From Auanema rhodensis (taxonomy: Eukaryota > Nematoda > Chromadorea > Rhabditida > Rhabditidae), in NCBI GenBank assembly GCA_964057225.1, contig OZ059900.1, forward strand, positions 21,963,638 through 22,027,637: a stretch of DNA of 64,000 bases, in the 5' to 3' direction. Position numbers and translations under genes: made by a program. The notes under the pieces were generated by a model, which saw only the letters and a program-made list of their open reading frames with translations, made no database searches and had not been told where the DNA came from. Below, in pieces: positions 1 to 10,603 of this stretch (position 1 is the stretch's first letter; every line of letters starts with the position of its first letter).

Positions 1-1
1 G

Positions 2-44
2 TTCAGCATGTAAAATGCTTCATTTTAGTATGTAACACGCTGAA
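2..44. other. Imperfect inverted repeat around the unit start
   Basis: p2-11 TTCAGCATGT and p35-44 ACACGCTGAA pair at 9 of 10 positions; the mismatch is p8 A with p38 C. A smaller AGCAT/ATGCT hairpin (p5-9 with p15-19) lies inside. Units with AACATGCAG gain the p8:p38 pair but lose p5:p41, so the pairing total is unchanged. It may be fortuitous. Confidence 0.45.
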
Positions 45-61
45 ATTCGTTGCATTTGACG
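45..61 (+). other. CENP-B-box-like motif, common form
   Basis: ATTCGTTGCATTTGACG lines up with the mammalian CENP-B box, whose essential positions are nTTCGnnnnAnnCGGGn. The TTCG and the central A match; of the CGGG only one G matches, giving 6 of 9 essential bases. The left half, TTCGTTG, equals the human box exactly. The motif occurs once per unit. Because the right half is degraded, binding by a CENP-B-like protein is only a possibility, and a chance resemblance is a serious alternative. Confidence 0.35.
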
Positions 62-75
62 ACTCATATGAACAA

Positions 76-85
76 AAATCGATTT
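76..85. other. 10-bp perfect palindrome AAATCGATTT (once per unit)
   Basis: AAATCGATTT is its own reverse complement and recurs at this phase in essentially every unit. It contains a ClaI recognition sequence (ATCGAT). A complete digest would be expected to reduce most of the array to a 342-bp ladder. Role unknown. Confidence 0.8.
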
Positions 86-279
86 AATCAATATTAGCCA
101 TAAGGGGCGTGCCCTCAGAATATGCTAATTTCCTTAATTTTCTAACCCCTGTTTTTTTGTCGTGAAAGTGGAACTAGACGTTGTACGAACAATTTTGAGC
201 TAGGTTTCATTGACATTGCATGAGTTTGAACACATGAAATCGTAAGTCAAAACCTTGTTTACAGCGAAATTTCCAAAAA

Positions 280-291
280 CTGGTTTTCCAG
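280..291. other. CTGG-TTTT-CCAG mini-hairpin
   Basis: A four-base perfect stem with a T4 loop, conserved in all complete units I checked. It is too short to imply function by itself, but it sits just upstream of AATAAA and the 18-bp near-palindrome. The p270-320 part of the unit is therefore unusually rich in dyad symmetry. Confidence 0.5.
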
Positions 292-294
292 CAT

Positions 295-339
295 AATAAA
301 ATATTTCTCATGGGAAATACTGTGTTTTTGTATTTTTCT
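295..339 (+). promoter_or_regulatory. Poly(A)-signal-like arrangement in each unit
   Basis: AATAAA at p295-300 is followed about 20 bases later by a GT/T-rich run (TGTGTTTTTG then TATTTTTCT, p321-339). A possible CA cleavage dinucleotide lies between them (p309-310). This has the order and spacing of an animal cleavage/polyadenylation site on the + strand. In an AT-rich repeat it may be coincidental. Units at 30705 and 42674 have AATACA and so lose the hexamer. Confidence 0.3.
302..319. other. 18-bp near-palindrome (one mismatched pair)
   Basis: The sequence centred between p310 and p311 reads TATTTCTCA/TGGGAAATA. Eight of nine base pairs are symmetric; only p308 T against p313 G breaks the symmetry. 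Some units carry a G-to-A change at p313 that makes it perfect. Confidence 0.7.
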
Positions 340-1026
340 AGTGTTCAGCATGTAAAATGCTTCATTTTAGTATGTAACACGCTGAAATTCGTTGCATTTG
401 ACGACTCATATGAACAAAAATCGATTTAATCAATATTAGCCATAAGGGGCGTGCCCTCAGAATATGCTAATTTCCTTAATTTTCTAACCTCTGTTTTTTT
501 GTCGTGAAAGTGGAACTAAACGTTGTACGAACAATTTTGAGCTAGGTTTCATTGACATTGCATGAGTTTGAACACATGAAATCGTAAGTCAAAACCTTGT
601 TTACAGCGAAATTTCCAAAAACTGGTTTTCCAGCATAATAAAATATTTCTCATGGGAAATACTGTGTTTTTGTATTTTTCTAGTGTTCAGCATGTAAAAT
701 GCTTCATATTAGTATGTAACACGCTGAAATTCGTTGCATTTGACGACTCATATGAACAAAAATCGATTTAATCAATATTAGCCATAAGGGGCGTGCCCTC
801 AGAATATGCTAATTTCCTTAATTTTCTAACCTCTGTTTTTTTGTCGTGAAAGTGGAACTAAACGTTGTACGAACAATTTTGAGCTAGGTTTCATTGACAT
901 TGCATGAGTTTGAACACATGAAATCGTAAGTCAAAACCTTGTTTACAGCGAAATTTCCAAAAACTGGTTTTCCAGCATAATAAAATATTTCTCATGGGAA
1001 ATACTGTGTTTTTGTTTTTTTCTAGT

Positions 1027-2394
1027 GTTCAGCATGTAAAATGCTTCATTTTAGTATGTAACACGCTGAAATTCGTTGCATTTGACGAATCATATGAACA
1101 AAAATCGATTTAATCAATATTAGCCATAAGGGGCGTGCCCTCAGAATATGCTAATTTCCTTAATTTTCTAACCCCTGTTTTTTTGTCGTGAAAGTGGAAC
1201 TAGACGTTGTACGAACAATTTTGAGCTAGGTTTCATTGACATTGCATGAGTTTGAACACATGAAATCGTAAGTCAAAACCTTGTTTACAGCGAAATTTCC
1301 AAAAACTGGTTTTCCAGCATAATAAAATATTTCTCATGGGAAATACTGTGTTTTTGTATTTTACTAGTGTTCAGCATGTAAAATGCTTCATTTTAGTATG
1401 TAACACGCTGAAATTCGTTGCATTTGACGACTCATATGAACAAAAATCGATTTAATCAATATTAGCCATAAGGGGCGTGCCCTCAGAATATGCTAATTTC
1501 CTTAATTTTCTAACCTCTGTTTTTTTGTCGTGAAAGTGGAACTAAACGTTGTACGAACAATTTTGAGCTAGGTTTCATTGACATTGCATGAGTTTGAACA
1601 CATGAAATCGTAAGTCAAAACCTTGTTTACAGCGAAATTTCCAAAAACTGGTTTTCCAGCATAATAAAATATTTCTCATGGGAAATACTGTGTTTTTGTT
1701 TTTTTCTAGTGTTCAGCATGTAAAATGCTTTATTTTAGTATGTAACACGCTGAAATTCGTTGCATTTGACGAATCATATGAACAAAAATCGATTTAATCA
1801 ATATTAGCCATAAGGGGCGTGCCCTCAGAATATGCTAATTTCCTTAATTTTCTAACCCCTGTTTTTTTGTCGTGAAAGTGGAACTAGACGTTGTACGAAC
1901 AATTTTGAGCTAGGTTTCATTGACATTGCATGAGTTTGAACACATGAAATCGTAAGTCAAAACCTTGTTTACAGCGAAATTTCCAAAAACTGGTTTTCCA
2001 GCATAATAAAATATTTCTCATGGGAAATACTGTGTTTTTGTATTTTACTAGTGTTCAGCATGTAAAATGCTTCATTTTAGTATGTAACACGCTGAAATTC
2101 GTTGCATTTGACGACTCATATGAACAAAAATCGATTTAATCAATATTAGCCATAAGGGGCGTGCCCTCAGAATATGCTAATTTCCTTAATTTTCTAACCT
2201 CTGTTTTTTTGTCGTGAAAGTGGAACTAAACGTTGTACGAACAATTTTGAGCTAGGTTTCATTGACATTGCATGAGTTTGAACACATGAAATCGTAAGTC
2301 AAAACCTTGTTTACAGCGAAATTTCCAAAAACTGGTTTTCCAGCATAATAAAATATTTCTCATGGGAAATACTGTGTTTTTGTATTTTTCTAGT
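1027..2394 (+). repeat. Dimer HOR, two copies
   Basis: Units at 1027 and 1711 share GAATCAT, AACCCCTG, ACTAGACG and TATTTTAC. Units at 1369 and 2053 share AACCTCTG and ACTAAACG. The 684-bp pair is therefore repeated once. The copies differ at the p331-338 tract (TTTTTTC against TATTTTTC) and by TATTTTAG in the third unit. Confidence 0.8.
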
Positions 2395-4104
2395 GTTCAG
2401 CATGTAAAATGCTTCATATTAGTATGTAACACGCTGAAATTCGTTGCATTTGACGACTCATATGAACAAAAATCGATTTAATCAATATTAGCCATAAGGG
2501 GCGTGCCCTCAGAATATGCTAATTTCCTTAATTTTCTAACCCCTGTTTTTTTGTCGTGAAAGTGGAACTAGACGTTGTACGAACAATTTTGAGCTAAGTT
2601 TCATTGACATTGCATGAGTTTGAACACATGAAATCGTAAGTCAAAACCTTGTTTACAGCGAAATTTCCAAAAACTGGTTTTCCAGCATAATAAAATATTT
2701 CTCATGGGAAATACTGTGTTTTTGTTTTTTTCTAGTGTTCAGCATGTAAAATGCTTCATTTTAGTATGTAACACGCTGAAATTCGTTGCATTTGACGAAT
2801 CATATGAACAAAAATCGATTTAATCAATATTAGCCATAAGGGGCGTGCCCTCAGAATATGCTAATTTCCTTAATTTTCTAACCCCTGTTTTTTTGTCGTG
2901 AAAGTGGAACTAGACGTTGTACGAACAATTTTGAGCTAGGTTTCATTGACATTGCATGAGTTTGAACACATGAAATCGTAAGTCAAAACCTTGTTTACAG
3001 CGAAATTTCCAAAAACTGGTTTTCCAGCATAATAAAATATTTCTCATGGGAAATACTGTGTTTTTGTATTTTACTAGTGTTCAGCATGTAAAATGCTTCA
3101 TTTTAGTATGTAACACGCTGAAATTCGTTGCATTTGACGACTCATATGAACAAAAATCGATTTAATCAATATTAGCCATAAGGGGCGTGCCCTCAGAATA
3201 TGCTAATTTCCTTAATTTTCTAACCTCTGTTTTTTTGTCGTGAAAGTGGAACTAAACGTTGTACGAACAATTTTGAGCTAGGTTTCATTGACATTGCATG
3301 AGTTTGAACACATGAAATCGTAAGTCAAAACCTTGTTTACAGCGAAATTTCCAAAAACTGGTTTTCCAGCATAATAAAATATTTCTCATGGGAAATACTG
3401 TGTTTTTGTATTTTTCTAGTGTTCAGCATGTAAAATGCTTCATATTAGTATGTAACACGCTGAAATTCGTTGCATTTGACGACTCATATGAACAAAAATC
3501 GATTTAATCAATATTAGCCATAAGGGGCGTGCCCTCAGAATATGCTAATTTCCTTAATTTTCTAACCCCTGTTTTTTTGTCGTGAAAGTGGAACTAGACG
3601 TTGTACGAACAATTTTGAGCTAAGTTTCATTGACATTGCATGAGTTTGAACACATGAAATCGTAAGTCAAAACCTTGTTTACAGCGAAATTTCCAAAAAC
3701 TGGTTTTCCAGCATAATAAAATATTTCTCATGGGAAATACTGTGTTTTTGTTTTTTTCTAGTGTTCAGCATGTAAAATGCTTCATTTTAGTATGTAACAC
3801 GCTGAAATTCGTTGCATTTGACGAATCATATGAACAAAAATCGATTTAATCAATATTAGCCATAAGGGGCGTGCCCTCAGAATATGCTAATTTCCTTAAT
3901 TTTCTAACCCCTGTTTTTTTGTCGTGAAAGTGGAACTAGACGTTGTACGAACAATTTTGAGCTAGGTTTCATTGACATTGCATGAGTTTGAACACATGAA
4001 ATCGTAAGTCAAAACCTTGTTTACAGCGAAATTTCCAAAAACTGGTTTTCCAGCATAATAAAATATTTCTCATGGGAAATACTGTGTTTTTGTATTTTAC
4101 TAGT
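2053..4104 (+). repeat. Trimer HOR, two copies (1026 bp each)
   Basis: Three distinguishable units recur in order at 2053/2395/2737 and 3079/3421/3763. The first has AACCTCTG and ACTAAACG. The second has CATATT, GCTAAGT and a TTTTTTTC tail. The third has GAATCAT and a TATTTTAC tail. I saw no differences between the copies at these markers. Confidence 0.88.
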
Positions 4105-6457
4105 GTTCAGCATGTAAAATGCTTCATTTTAGTATGTAACACGCTGAAATTCGTTGCATTTGACGACTCATATGAACAAAAATCGATTTAATCAATATTA
4201 GCCATAAGGGGCGTGCCCTCAGAATATGCTAATTTCCTTAATTTTCTAACCCCTGTTTTTTTGTCGTGAAAGTGGAACTAGACGTTGTACGAACAATTTT
4301 GAGCTAGGTTTCATTGACATTGCATGAGTTTGAACACATGAAATCGTAAGTCAAAACCTTGTTTACAGCGAAATTTCCAAAAACTGGTTTTCCAGCATAA
4401 TAAAATATTTCTCATGGGAAATACTGTGTTTTTGTATTTTTCTAGTGTTCAGCATGTAAAATGCTTCATTTTAGTATGTAACACGCTGAAATTCGTTGCA
4501 TTTGACGACTCATATGAACAAAAATCGATTTAATCAATATTAGCCATAAGGGGCGTGCCCTCAGAATATGCTAATTTCCTTAATTTTCTAACCCCTGTTT
4601 TTTTGTCGTGAAAGTGGAACTAGACGTTGTACGAACAATTTTGAGCTAGGTTTCATTGACATTGCATGAGTTTGAACACATGAAATCGTAAGTCAAAACC
4701 TTGTTTACAGCGAAATTTCCAAAAACTGGTTTTCCAGCATAATAAAATATTTCTCATGGGAAATACTGTGTTTTTGTATTTTACTAGTGTTCAGCATGTA
4801 AAATGCTTCATTTTAGTATGTAACACGCTGAAATTCGTTGCATTTGACGACTCATATGAACAAAAATCGATTTAATCAATATTAGCCATAAGGGGCGTGC
4901 CCTCAGAATATGCTAATTTCCTTAATTTTCTAACCCCTGTTTTTTTGTCGTGAAAGTGGAACTAGACGTTGTACGAACAATTTTGAGCTAGGTTTCATTG
5001 ACATTGCATGAGTTTGAACACATGAAATCGTAAGTCAAAACCTTGTTTACAGCGAAATTTCCAAAAACTGGTTTTCCAGCATAATAAAATATTTCTCATG
5101 GGAAATACTGTGTTTTTGTATTTTTCTAGTGTTCAGCATGTAAAATGCTTCATTTTAGTATGTAACACGCTGAAATTCGTTGCATTTGACGACTCATATG
5201 AACAAAAATCGATTTAATCAATATTAGCCATAAGGGGCGTGCCCTCAGAATATGCTAATTTCCTTAATTTTCTAACCTCTGTTTTTTTGTCGTGAAAGTG
5301 GAACTAAACGTTGTACGAACAATTTTGAGCTAGGTTTCATTGACATTGCATGAGTTTGAACACATGAAATCGTAAGTCAAAACCTTGTTTACAGCGAAAT
5401 TTCCAAAAACTGGTTTTCCAGCATAATAAAATATTTCTCATGGGAAATACTGTGTTTTTGTATTTTTCTAGTGTTCAGCATGTAAAATGCTTCATATTAG
5501 TATGTAACACGCTGAAATTCGTTGCATTTGACGACTCATATGAACAAAAATCGATTTAATCAATATTAGCCATAAGGGGCGTGCCCTCAGAATATGCTAA
5601 TTTCCTTAATTTTCTAACCCCTGTTTTTTTGTCGTGAAAGTGGAACTAGACGTTGTACGAACAATTTTGAGCTAGGTTTCATTGACATTGCATGAGTTTG
5701 AACACATGAAATCGTAAGTCAAAACCTTGTTTACAGCGAAATTTCCAAAAACTGGTTTTCCAGCATAATAAAATATTTCTCATGGGAAATACTGTGTTTT
5801 TGTATTTTACTAGTGTTCAGCATGTAAAATGCTTCATTTTAGTATGTAACACGCTGAAATTCGTTGCATTTGACGAATCATATGAACAAAAATCGATTTA
5901 ATCAATATTAGCCATAAGGGGCGTGCCCTCAGAATATGCTAATTTCCTTAATTTTCTAACCCCTGTTTTTTTGTCGTGAAAGTGGAACTAGACGTTGTAC
6001 GAACAATTTTGAGCTAGGTTTCATTGACATTGCATGAGTTTGAACACATGAAATCGTAAGTCAAAACCTTGTTTACAGCGAAATTTCCAAAAACTGGTTT
6101 TCCAGCATAATAAAATATTTCTCATGGGAAATACTGTGTTTTTGTATTTTACTAGTGTTCAGCATGTAAAATGCTTCATTTTAGTATGTAACACGCTGAA
6201 ATTCGTTGCATTTGACGACTCATATGAACAAAAATCGATTTAATCAATATTAGCCATAAGGGGCGTGCCCTCAGAATATGCTAATTTCCTTAATTTTCTA
6301 ACCCCTGTTTTTTTGTCGTGAAAGTGGAACTAAACGTTGTACGAACAATTTTGAGCTAGGTTTCATTGACATTGCATGAGTTTGAACACATGAAATCGTA
6401 AGTCAAAACCTTGTTTACAGCGAAATTTCCAAAAACTGGTTTTCCAGCATAATAAAA

Positions 6458-6475
6458 TATTTCTCATGAGAAATA
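6458..6475. other. Perfect 18-bp palindrome variant
   Basis: In the unit starting at 6157 the motif is TATTTCTCATGAGAAATA, fully self-complementary. The same p313 G-to-A variant occurs in units starting at 8551, 12656, 15734, 17445, 17787, 20181, 20523, 36174 and 48143. The paired units reflect duplication rather than independent mutation. Confidence 0.75.
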
Positions 6476-7226
6476 CTGTGTTTTTGTATTTTTCTAGTGT
6501 TCAGCATGTAAAATGCTTCATTTTAGTATGTAACACGCTGAAATTCGTTGCATTTGACGACTCATATGAACAAAAATCGATTTAATCAATATTAGCCATA
6601 AGGGGCGTGCCCTCAGAATATGCTAATTTCCTTAATTTTCTAACCCCTGTTTTTTTGTCGTGAAAGTGGAACTAGACGTTGTACGAACAATTTTGAGCTA
6701 GGTTTCATTGACATTGCATGAGTTTGAACACATGAAATCGTAAGTCAAAACCTTGTTTACAGCGAAATTTCCAAAAACTGGTTTTCCAGCATAATAAAAT
6801 ATTTCTCATGGGAAATACTGTGTTTTTGTATTTTTCTAGTGTTCAGCATGTAAAATGCTTCATTTTAGTATGTAACACGCTGAAATTCGTTGCATTTGAC
6901 GACTCATATGAACAAAAATCGATTTAATCAATATTAGCCATAAGGGGCGTGCCCTCAGAATATGCTAATTTCCTTAATTTTCTAACCCCTGTTTTTTTGT
7001 CGTGAAAGTGGAACTAGACGTTGTACGAACAATTTTGAGCTAGGTTTCATTGACATTGCATGAGTTTGAACACATGAAATCGTAAGTCAAAACCTTGTTT
7101 ACAGCGAAATTTCCAAAAACTGGTTTTCCAGCATAATAAAATATTTCTCATGGGAAATACTGTGTTTTTGTATTTTTCTAGTGTTCAGCATGTAAAATGC
7201 TTCATTTTAGTATGTAACACGCTGAA

Positions 7227-7243
7227 ATTCGTTGCATTCGACG
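7227..7243 (+). other. CENP-B-box-like motif, better-matching variant
   Basis: In units carrying CATTCGAC the motif reads ATTCGTTGCATTCGACG and matches 7 of 9 essential CENP-B-box positions, because T at p57 becomes C. I found this form only between about 7.2 and 22.2 kb, in units starting at 7183, 8551, 9920, 13682, 15050, 15734, 17103, 19155, 19839 and 21891. In the first seven it travels with ACTACACG at p174-181; in the last three it does not. Functional meaning is not shown. Confidence 0.35.
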
Positions 7244-7866
7244 ACTCATATGAACAAAAATCGATTTAATCAATATTAGCCATAAGGGGCGTGCCCTCAG
7301 AATATGCTAATTTCCTTAATTTTCTAACCCCTGTTTTTTTGTCGTGAAAGTGGAACTACACGTTGTACGAACAATTTTGAGCTAGGTTTCATTGACATTG
7401 CATGAGTTTGAACACATGAAATCGTAAGTCAAAACCTTGTTTACAGCGAAATTTCCAAAAACTGGTTTTCCAGCATAATAAAATATTTCTCATGGGAAAT
7501 ACTGTGTTTTCGTAATTTTCTAGTGTTCAGCATGTAAAATGCTTCATTTTAGTATGTAACACGCTGAAATTCGTTGCATTTGACGAATCATATGAACAAA
7601 AATCGATTTAATCAATATTAGCCATAAGGGGCGTGCCCTCAGAATATGCTAATTTCCTTAATTTTCTAACCCCTGTTTTTTTGTCGTGAAAGTGGAACTA
7701 GACGTTGTACGAACAATTTTGAGCTAGGTTTCATTGACATTGCATGAGTTTGAACACATGAAATCGTAAGTCAAAACCTTGTTTACAGCGAAATTTCCAA
7801 AAACTGGTTTTCCAGCATAATAAAATATTTCTCATGGGAAATACTGTGTTTTTGTATTTTACTAGT

Positions 7867-8208
7867 GTTCAGCATGTAAAATGCTTCATTTTAGTATGTA
7901 ACACGCTGAAATTCGTTGCATTTGACGACTCATATGAACAAAAATCGATTTAATCAATATTAGCCATAAGGGGCGTGCCCTCAGAATATGCTAATTTCCT
8001 TAATTTTCTAACCCCTGTTTTTTTGTCGTGAAAGTGGAACTAGACGTTGTACGAACAATTTTGAGCTAGGTTTCATTGACATTGCATGAGTTTGAACACA
8101 TGAAATCGTAAGTCAAAACCTTGTTTACAGCGAAATTTCCAAAAACTGGTTTTCCAGCATAATAAAATATTTCTCATGGGAAATACTGTGTTTTCGTATT
8201 TTTCTAGT
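7867..8208 (+). repeat. Hybrid unit marking a two-unit exchange
   Basis: Compared with the sister block, this unit begins like the one at 14366 (plain CATTTGAC, ACTAGACG) but ends with TTTTCGTATTTTTC like the one at 15050. The next unit then matches 15392. The pattern is what unequal exchange between misaligned units produces: copy A lost two units, or copy B gained them, with the crossover between about p181 and p329. Confidence 0.65.
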
Positions 8209-10603
8209 GTTCAGCATGTAAAATGCTTCATTTTAGTATGTAACACGCTGAAATTCGTTGCATTTGACGACTCATATGAACAAAAATCGATTTAATCAAT
8301 ATTAGCCATAAGGGGCGTGCCCTCAGAATATGCTAATTTCCTTAATTTTCTAACCCCTGTTTTTTTGTCGTGAAAGTGGAACTAGACGTTGTACGAACAA
8401 TTTTGAGCTAGGTTTCATTGACATTGCATGAGTTTGAACACATGAAATCGTAAGTCAAAACCTTGTTTACAGCGAAATTTCCAAAAACTGGTTTTCCAGC
8501 ATAATAAAATATTTCTCATGGGAAATACTGTGTTTTTGTATTTTTCTAGTGTTCAGCATGTAAAATGCTTCATTTTAGTATGTAACACGCTGAAATTCGT
8601 TGCATTCGACGACTCATATGAACAAAAATCGATTTAATCAATATTAGCCATAAGGGGCGTGCCCTCAGAATATGCTAATTTCCTTAATTTTCTAACCCCT
8701 GTTTTTTTGTCGTGAAAGTGGAACTACACGTTGTACGAACAATTTTGAGCTAGGTTTCATTGACATTGCATGAGTTTGAACACATGAAATCGTAAGTCAA
8801 AACCTTGTTTACAGCGAAATTTCCAAAAACTGGTTTTCCAGCATAATAAAATATTTCTCATGAGAAATACTGTGTTTTCGTATTTTTCTAGTGTTCAGCA
8901 TGTAAAATGCTTCATTTTAGTATGTAACACGCTGAAATTCGTTGCATTTGACGACTCATATGAACAAAAATCGATTTAATCAATATTAGCCATAAGGGGC
9001 GTGCCCTCAGAATATGCTAATTTCCTTAATTTTCTAACCCCTGTTTTTTTGTCGTGAAAGTGGAACTAGACGTTGTACGAACAATTTTGAGCTAGGTTTC
9101 ATTGACATTGCATGAGTTTGAACACATGAAATCGTAAGTCAAAACCTTGTTTACAGCGAAATTTCCAAAAACTGGTTTTCCAGCATAATAAAATATTTCT
9201 CATGGGAAATACTGTGTTTTTGTATTTTACTAGTGTTCAGCATGTAAAATGCTTCATTTTAGTATGTAACACGCTGAAATTCGTTGCATTTGACGACTCA
9301 TATGAACAAAAATCGATTTAATCAATATTAGCCATAAGGGGCGTGCCCTCAGAATATGCTAATTTCCTTCATTTTCTAACCCCTGTTTTTTTGTCGTGAA
9401 AGTGGAACTAGACGTTGTACGAACAATTTTGAGCTAGGTTTCATTGACATTGCATGAGTTTGAACACATGAAATCGTAAGTCAAAACCTTGTTTACAGCG
9501 AAATTTCCAAAAACTGGTTTTCCAGCATAATAAAATATTTCTCATGGGAAATACTGTGTTTTTGTATTTTTCTAGTGTTCAGCATGTAAAATGCTTCATT
9601 TTAGTATGTAACACGCTGAAATTCGTTGCATTTGACGACTCATATGAACAAAAATCGATTTAATCAATATTAGCCATAAGGGGCGTGCCCTCAGAATATG
9701 CTAATTTCCTTAATTTTCTAACCCCTGTTTTTTTTGTCGTGAAAGTGGAACTAGACGTTGTACGAATAATTTTGAGCTAGGTTTCATTGACATTGCATGA
9801 GTTTGAACACATGAAATCGTAAGTCAAAACCTTGTTTACAGCGAAATTTCCAAAAACTGGTTTTCCAGCATAATAAAATATTTCTCATGGGAAATACTGT
9901 GTTTTTGTATTTTTCTAGTGTTCAGCATGTAAAATGCTTCATTTTAGTATGTAACACGCTGAAATTCGTTGCATTCGACGACTCATATGAACAAAAATCG
10001 ATTTAATCAATATTAGCCATAAGGGGCGTGCCCTCAGAATATGCTAATTTCCTTAATTTTATAACCCCTGTTTTTTTGTCGTGAAAGTGGAACTACACGT
10101 TGTACGAACAATTTTGAGCTAGGTTTCATTGACATTGCATGAGTTTGAACACATGAAATCGTAAGTCAAAACCTTGTTTACAGCGAAATTTCCAAAAACT
10201 GGTTTTCCAGCATAATAAAATATTTCTCATGGGAAATACTGTGTTTTTGTATTTTTCTAGTGTTCAGCATGTAAAATGCTTCATATTAGTATGTAACACG
10301 CTGAAATTCGTTGCATTTGACGACTCATATGAACAAAAATCGATTTAATCAATATTAGCCATAAGGGGCGTGCCCTCAGAATATGCTAATTTCCTTAATT
10401 TTCTAACCCCTGTTTTTTTGTCGTGAAAGTGGAACTAGACGTTGTACGAACAATTTTGAGCTAAGTTTCATTGACATTGCATGAGTTTGAACACATGAAA
10501 TCGTAAGTCAAAACCTTGTTTACAGCGAAATTTCCAAAAACTGGTTTTCCAGCATAATAAAATATTTCTCATGGGAAATACTGTGTTTTTGTTTTTTTCT
10601 AGT

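Larger units (their letters stand above)
1..342 (+). repeat. Reference satellite unit (phase p1-p342)
   Basis: This first unit is close to the consensus and serves as the coordinate frame for all others. Counting by base gives 116 G+C of 342 (34%). Landmarks are p21 CATTTTAG, p45-61 CENP-B-box-like, p76-85 AAATCGATTT, p103-113 a GC-rich AGGGGC-GT-GCCCT imperfect dyad, p152-158 a T7 tract that varies between six and eight T, p280-291 CTGG-TTTT-CCAG, p295-300 AATAAA, p302-319 a near-palindrome, and p321-339 a T-rich tract. The unit length is divisible by three, yet no frame stays open across a whole unit, so it is not a coding minisatellite. Confidence 0.97.
4447..10261 (+). repeat. Large left-domain duplication, copy A (17 units)
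   Basis: The marker order matches that of 10604-17444. Shared rare states include ACTAAACG with CATGAGAA (6157 and 12656), CATTCGAC with ACTACACG and CGTAATTTTC (7183 and 13682), TTCCTTCATTTTC (9235 and 16418), and an eight-T tract with GAATAATT (9577 and 16760). Copy A lacks one unit found at 11972 and two found around 14708-15391. Differences such as ATAACCCC in the unit at 9920 and ACCCTTG in the unit at 10604 show the copies have diverged. Confidence 0.85.

Noticed and set aside
103-113. AGGGGC-GT-GCCCT as a terminator or regulatory hairpin
   Set aside because: The stem is only four to five pairs with a two-base loop, is lost in AGGGCCGTG units without other change, and has no gene nearby.
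1-342. Dimer of 171-bp units, as in primate alpha satellite
   Set aside because: 342 is twice 171, but the two halves share only short words (TTGCAT, TGAACA, AAATCG) at inconsistent offsets of 158-166 and do not align as a dimer.
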